From contig JAJZJR010000008.1 in the NCBI GenBank assembly GCA_021810045.1, positions 1 to 64,000 on the forward strand: a DNA stretch of 64,000 nt. The letters are read 5' to 3'. Source of the DNA: Thermoplasmata archaeon (GTDB taxonomy: Archaea > Thermoplasmatota > Thermoplasmata > Thermoplasmatales > Thermoplasmataceae). The notes beneath the pieces were generated by a model that was not told the DNA's origin, ran no database searches, and saw nothing but the letters and a program-made list of their open reading frames with translations. This document shows positions 62,741 to 64,000 of the stretch, piece after piece (the stretch's first letter is position 1; each line of letters begins with the position of its first letter). A program made the position numbers and the translations under genes.

Positions 62741-64000
62741 TTATTCACTTGCAGACCCAGGATCCATAAGATAAATTACACCATCAGGGTCCTTTAACAG
62801 AACAATTTCGCGTGATTTCTGCATACTGTTTATTGTATCAGAAACAGTACTCTTCCTCAAACCTGATTTCCTTCCAATGCGATAAATTTCCTTCCTGGTT
62901 TTTCCCAGATTATTGCTGATCAATTCCTTTGACATCACTGTATCTGCCTTTCCCCAATATTTTCGGTAAAAAAGGAATGATGTGATGGAAAAGATCCCAA
63001 TGACTTCCGGAACAAATCCCAGTGAAAACACTCTTCTCTGTACTCTGATATTTTTGGAATGATAATGTACTGTCAGTACGAGCACGTGGTTACCGGGCAT
63101 TAAAAATGTCCAGAGAGAGTTGCCTGAGCCGATCCGCGTTCCTCCCATGCTCCATGTAACATTAACAGATTGCAGATCTTTTCCCTTTATTCCAGCTCTC
63201 AGATAGGTTATACCTAGAAAATTTTTCACTTCTGGATGAATCGATTTTATCTCGGGGAAATAGAAGCTTTTTACCATGACATAACCGGTTGAGTTCACAT
63301 TGCCACTTCGATCTGTGACTGTCATGGAAAGGCTGAAATTTCCATCTCCGCTCACTTCATAATGGAATATGCCGGTTGTATCATTACTTAAAATTCCTGT
63401 CTGATTGTTGATCAGTAAAACAACACTGGATAGTTCCACCGGGTCAGTTATATTGTATGAAACAGTGAGGTTTCTGGACCAGATCAACTCAGTAGGAGAG
63501 GCTTTTAGGGAAATTTCTGGTTTTTCCTTTGAGTAAATTAAATGAATAGATGTCTGATTGTAATCATGCCACCTGTTTAGTGCGTGAAGTAAAATATCGG
63601 TACTGAAACTATTGGTAATTATATATGGCTCATTTAGAGTTGTATTGTTATGGGTATTCCCATTCGTATTGTACCAGTAAGTGGTGTTGTCCTGGAACAG
63701 AAAGGGCAGACGTTCTATTGATGTATTGAAGTAAAGTGTGTCGTTTTCGGGTATGAGAGTGGGGATTGAATTATTTACAGAAATGATGAAGTGAATAGAA
63801 GTACTTCTGCCGCTATTTTCCTGGGCGTTAATGGATATATTGTAGAGACCATTTTCCTTGAATAGACCTGAAGATCTGTCTATGATGTAATTCAGATACG
63901 TGCCATTTTCTCTGTAAAATGCAACACTTTTATTCCTGTAGCTGTAATTGAGCCATAATCTGCTTGATACGTTGGTTTTTGCCTTAATCACAAGTGTTCC
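62741..64000 (-). CDS. Membrane-anchored wHTH protein, 5' end beyond the window
   Basis: The reading frame is open through the window edge (GTG at 63991 follows GGA ACA CTT in frame), so the N-terminus is missing. The visible 416 residues are an extracellular beta-rich, N-glycosylated part (to about 315), one membrane helix (SLGFVPEVIGIFSITSFLFYR, 321-341) and a cytoplasmic winged helix (TRKEIYRIGRKSGLRKSTVSDTINSMQKSREIVLL). It looks like a one-component surface sensor with a DNA-binding tail. Target and ligand unknown. Confidence 0.8.
   Translation of the reverse strand, partial: GTLVIKAKTNVSSRLWLNYSYRNKSVAFYRENGTYLNYIIDRSSGLFKENGLYNISINAQENSGRSTSIHFIISVNNSIPTLIPENDTLYFNTSIERLPFLFQDNTTYWYNTNGNTHNNTTLNEPYIITNSFSTDILLHALNRWHDYNQTSIHLIYSKEKPEISLKASPTELIWSRNLTVSYNITDPVELSSVVLLINNQTGILSNDTTGIFHYEVSGDGNFSLSMTVTDRSGNVNSTGYVMVKSFYFPEIKSIHPEVKNFLGITYLRAGIKGKDLQSVNVTWSMGGTRIGSGNSLWTFLMPGNHVLVLTVHYHSKNIRVQRRVFSLGFVPEVIGIFSITSFLFYRKYWGKADTVMSKELISNNLGKTRKEIYRIGRKSGLRKSTVSDTINSMQKSREIVLLKDPDGVIYLMDPGSASE

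Overview
The window looks like a chromosomal segment of a Thermoplasmatales archaeon (acidophilic, probably peptide-fermenting euryarchaeon). The basis is the gene set: archaeal Dph2, e-MtaB-type methylthiotransferase, Pelota, RtcB, an Orc1/Cdc6 protein, a PolB2-type polymerase, a two-subunit 2-oxoacid:ferredoxin oxidoreductase, a GH15 glucoamylase/trehalase, very large Asn/Thr/Ser-rich secreted proteins, a preflagellin-type peptidase, TATA boxes about 25-30 nt ahead of many start codons (leaderless transcripts) and GGAGG/GAGGTGA ribosome sites. No rRNA or CRISPR array was seen. One tRNA gene (Glu, anticodon TTC) is present. I cannot name a species.

Region 1-2.9 kb is an accessory patch. A two-gene AbiE-like toxin-antitoxin pair, whose antitoxin carries a fused N-terminal PD-(D/E)XK-like domain, sits between two 42-bp near-identical direct repeats (74-115, 2039-2080) and behind a nested inverted-repeat operator. 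Next comes a decaying VapBC pair (VapB with two nonsense codons, VapC with a C-terminal frameshift) and the tail and right-end hairpin of a lost IS200/IS605-type tnpB. A solitary Dam-like (D12) methyltransferase follows.

Region 3.7-14 kb is core metabolism and translation: MBL-fold hydrolase, hydroxyacid dehydrogenase, preflagellin peptidase, HutI, Dph2, tRNA methylthiotransferase (convergent with Dph2), aspartase, and a divergent 2-oxoacid:ferredoxin oxidoreductase operon. Aspartase, HutI and the oxidoreductase fit amino-acid catabolism fed by the peptide uptake genes in 14-24 kb: a giant membrane-anchored solute-binding protein and an opp/dpp operon (two permeases, two ATPases with unusual insertions, a small membrane protein).

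Region 24-36 kb holds a radical SAM protein, GNAT, wHTH regulator, RtcB, a large surface protein, ArgS, an AroB-like protein lacking its catalytic residues, and a GH15 hydrolase. Region 36.4-40.2 kb is the most intriguing: a tightly overlapping operon of a Walker-less RecA-like small protein, an 81-aa helical protein and a PolB2 polymerase, convergent with an Orc1/Cdc6 ATPase. This may be an archaeal analogue of bacterial error-prone mutasome cassettes.

Region 40-57 kb: a B12-dependent radical SAM enzyme (possible lipid ring synthase), several lineage-specific unknowns, a ClC channel, amidohydrolase, an HExxH protein, dienoyl-CoA-reductase-like SDR, MFS, an ABC exporter, a second solitary DNA methyltransferase and a surface adhesin-like pair. 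Region 57-64 kb: radical SAM, glutamate decarboxylase, tRNA-Glu, a Pelota plus Mut7-C nuclease operon (possible ribosome rescue linked to RNA cleavage), a small secreted protein, and the 3' part of a membrane-anchored wHTH protein cut by the window edge.
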